DNA from: JAICMB01 sp035295125
GTDB lineage: Bacteria > Acidobacteriota > Terriglobia > Bryobacterales > Bryobacteraceae
Length of the DNA stretch: 64,000 bases
Direction: 5' to 3'
Assembly (NCBI GenBank): GCA_035295125.1
Contig: DATGJP010000095.1
Location: forward strand, 62,001 to 126,000
Below, in pieces: positions 62,242 through 64,000 of the stretch. Position 1 is the first letter of the stretch; every line of letters begins with the position of its first letter. The translations under genes and the position numbers were made by a program. The notes under the pieces were generated by a model, which did not search any database, was not told where the DNA came from, and saw only the letters and a program-made list of their open reading frames with translations.

Positions 62242-63231
62242 TCAGCGGTCGATCACCTGCATACTCGCCGGCGTGTACCGCTCTCCCACGACCTCGCTCA
62301 TCGGAACGGCGGCCTCCAATTCGGCCACTTCAGCGGGCGTCAGCTTGATCTGCACGGCGGCGGCGTTCTCTTCAAGATATGTGCGGCGTTTTGTGCCCGG
62401 AATCGGGATGACATCGTCGCCCTTCGACAGCACCCAGGCCAGGGCCAGTTGCCCAGGCTTCACCCCGCGCCTCTCCGCGATTTCGCGCACGCGGTCCACC
62501 AGCACCTGGTTCTTGTCAAACGACTCAGCCGAACCACGCGGGTAAGCCCGTAACCGGAAATCATCGGAGCCGAGCGAACTCGGGCTGATCGCTCCGGTCA
62601 GGAATCCGCGTCCTAACGGACTGTACGGCACGAACCCTATGCCCAATTCACGAATCGCCGGCAGGATTTCCGCTTCCGGCGTCCGTTCCCAAAGTGAATA
62701 CTCCGTCTGGAGCGCGGTAATCGGATGGACCTTGTGCGCACGCCGGATTGTCGACGGAGAAGCTTCCGAGAGGCCGAGATACTTCACCTTCCCCGCTCGA
62801 ACAAGGTCCGCCATTGCACCGACAGTCTCTTCAATCGGGGTCGCGGGATCGACGCGGTGCTGGTAATACAGATCGATGTGATCCACGCCCAACCGCTTCA
62901 GCGACGCGTCGCACGACGCCTGTACATATTCCGGTTTGCCGCTGATCCCCCGATACGTCGCGTCGTCCTTCTTGCGGAGGATCGCAAATTTCGTGGCCAG
63001 GAAAACTTCTTCACGCCTTCCGCGGATCGTCTTACCAACCAGTTCCTCGTTATCGCCGTAGCCATAGACGTCGGCGGTATCGAGGAAGTTAATTCCCAGT
63101 TCCAGGGCTCGCAGAATCGTTGCAGCGGATTCCTCGTCGTTCCGGGGCCCGTAGAACTCGCTCATGCCCATACAGCCCAGTCCCATGCGCGAGACGACCG
63201 CGCCTTGCGATCCAAGTTTTCGCTTTTCCAT
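62242..63231 (-). CDS. Aldo/keto reductase
   Basis: 329 residues. The (beta/alpha)8 fold with the catalytic four: Asp51, Tyr56 (DTADVYGYG), Lys81 (FLATKF) and His125 (YYQHRVDP). The C-terminal VIPIPGTKRRTYLEENAAAV binds NADPH. The family reduces small aldehydes, ketones or sugars; this one is nearest the plant-type and YajO/YhdN-type general members, and its substrate cannot be told. ATG 63231 is the only good start; GAGG lies just before it. Upstream lies the end of the M1 peptidase gene on the same strand. Confidence 0.92.
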   Translation of the reverse strand: MEKRKLGSQGAVVSRMGLGCMGMSEFYGPRNDEESAATILRALELGINFLDTADVYGYGDNEELVGKTIRGRREEVFLATKFAILRKKDDATYRGISGKPEYVQASCDASLKRLGVDHIDLYYQHRVDPATPIEETVGAMADLVRAGKVKYLGLSEASPSTIRRAHKVHPITALQTEYSLWERTPEAEILPAIRELGIGFVPYSPLGRGFLTGAISPSSLGSDDFRLRAYPRGSAESFDKNQVLVDRVREIAERRGVKPGQLALAWVLSKGDDVIPIPGTKRRTYLEENAAAVQIKLTPAEVAELEAAVPMSEVVGERYTPASMQVIDR

Positions 63232-63255
63232 GCTCCTCCGCTATGTATTGGTTAG

Positions 63256-64000
63256 TTACTTGCGAATCAGAACATCGTTCGACGCGAGGCTCACCCGGCT
63301 GCCGGGGATCGAAAAAGGTGTGGGCTCGTCGGAAACCGGCAGCCAGCGAATCGCTTTGATCTTCCCTTGGCTCACCTCGACCGGAACGTAAGCGCTGAAA
63401 TCGTTGCCGACTTCGGTCGCTGTAATCGTTCCCACCACCTTGGCGCCGCGTGTCGAACTCGTGATCTTGATGCCGGGAATCCCGGTGCCGTAGACCCAAT
63501 TGTCAAAAAACTGCTTGAGGTCCGGATCCGGCGATTTTGCCGGCACGTATTTCCGGGCGACCTCCCGTAACTGCTCCGTTGTGATCAGCCGGTATCGATA
63601 CTGATTCACGGCGTCGCGCAGGAACGAGCGGAAACCCTCTTCCCCCAGACGTCGCCGCAGCATGTGGATAATCCAGGAGCCCTTCTCGTACGTAATGGTG
63701 CGCCAGGCCTCAGGCACGCGCGAAGAGACGAGACGCACACCCCACGTGATGGGCCCGGCCGATTCCACAGTGCCGCCGGTTTCGTCTTTGCTGAGCAGAT
63801 GGTTGCGATAACCATCGAGCACCGCATCCAGCGCTCGCGCACCCTTCTTCTTTTCCAGGTACATCAGCGAAGTGTAATCGGCTAGCGCTTCCATCAGCCA
63901 TTCATCTTCATAACCGCCGGTGGCCACCAGGTTGCCCCACCACTGGTGCGCCGTTTCATGCGCTTCCAGCACATCGGTGAAGAAGGTCCGCGTCATGGGA
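63256..64000 (-). CDS. M1 family metallopeptidase, C-terminal part, cut by the window edge
   Basis: About 247 residues are visible; the N-terminal part is beyond 64000. The zinc motif is HETAHQWWG, followed by the third ligand in EALADYTSLMYLEKK, and EKGSWIIHMLRRRLGEEGFR of the alpha-helical part. The last 80 residues (about YGTGIPGIKITSSTRGAKVV onward) form a beta domain common at the end of secreted acidobacterial M1 peptidases. It is not the same gene as the ABC-fused M1 peptidase at 42901. It probably acts on peptides in the periplasm. Confidence 0.9.
   Translation of the reverse strand, partial: PMTRTFFTDVLEAHETAHQWWGNLVATGGYEDEWLMEALADYTSLMYLEKKKGARALDAVLDGYRNHLLSKDETGGTVESAGPITWGVRLVSSRVPEAWRTITYEKGSWIIHMLRRRLGEEGFRSFLRDAVNQYRYRLITTEQLREVARKYVPAKSPDPDLKQFFDNWVYGTGIPGIKITSSTRGAKVVGTITATEVGNDFSAYVPVEVSQGKIKAIRWLPVSDEPTPFSIPGSRVSLASNDVLIRK

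Overview
The window reads like chromosome of an Acidobacteriota bacterium of the Solibacter/Bryobacter type. The grounds are a GC-rich sequence dense with protein genes, two large Oar-like TonB receptors with carboxypeptidase-regulatory N-termini, a lone duplicated FtsX/MacB permease of the acidobacterial orphan type, many secreted carboxypeptidase-regulatory-like proteins, an ABC permease fused to an M1 peptidase, and several copies of a small palindromic intergenic repeat. I saw no rRNA, tRNA, CRISPR array, phage or insertion sequence. The taxon is inferred from gene content only.

Layout. 1-9 kb: a truncated ROK sugar kinase, a long intergenic stretch with a probable sigma-54 promoter, a TonB receptor with a good terminator, then the overlapping trio xdhC-like / mocA-like / AsmA-like. 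9-15 kb (minus strand): a GH63-like glucosidase, then a Gfo/Idh/MocA oxidoreductase, a SUMF1-like protein and an ApbE flavin transferase in one overlapping operon. 15-22 kb: the relic of an FAD monooxygenase, then four secreted carboxypeptidase-regulatory-like proteins arranged A-B-A-B. 22-30 kb: a 1397-residue FG-GAP repeat protein, then dprA and topA. 30-36 kb: the orphan permease, a 605-residue protein of unknown function coupled to a MoxR AAA ATPase, and a divergent orphan ABC ATPase. 36-42 kb: a small secreted protein, phosphate acetyltransferase plus a histone-deacetylase-like enzyme, an M14 peptidase, and a membrane/TPR protein. 42-50 kb (minus): a TonB receptor, an ABC ATPase and the ABC permease/M1 peptidase fusion. 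50-60 kb (minus): two small secreted proteins, a LytS/LytTR two-component pair, 4-hydroxybenzoate 3-monooxygenase, and two tandem TolC proteins, with one small plus-strand ORF. 60-64 kb: a class V aminotransferase, a PIG-L deacetylase, an aldo/keto reductase and the end of an M1 peptidase.

The general picture is a free-living heterotroph with much secreted and outer-membrane machinery for carbohydrate, peptide and aromatic use. Many genes overlap by 4 to 26 bases, so translational coupling is common. The least explained parts are the MoxR plus 605-residue pair, the A-B-A-B secreted protein operon, and the palindromic repeat family, whose full copies sit between genes and often between two converging 3' ends. 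A decayed monooxygenase gene with a repeat-like hairpin inside it shows ongoing gene loss.
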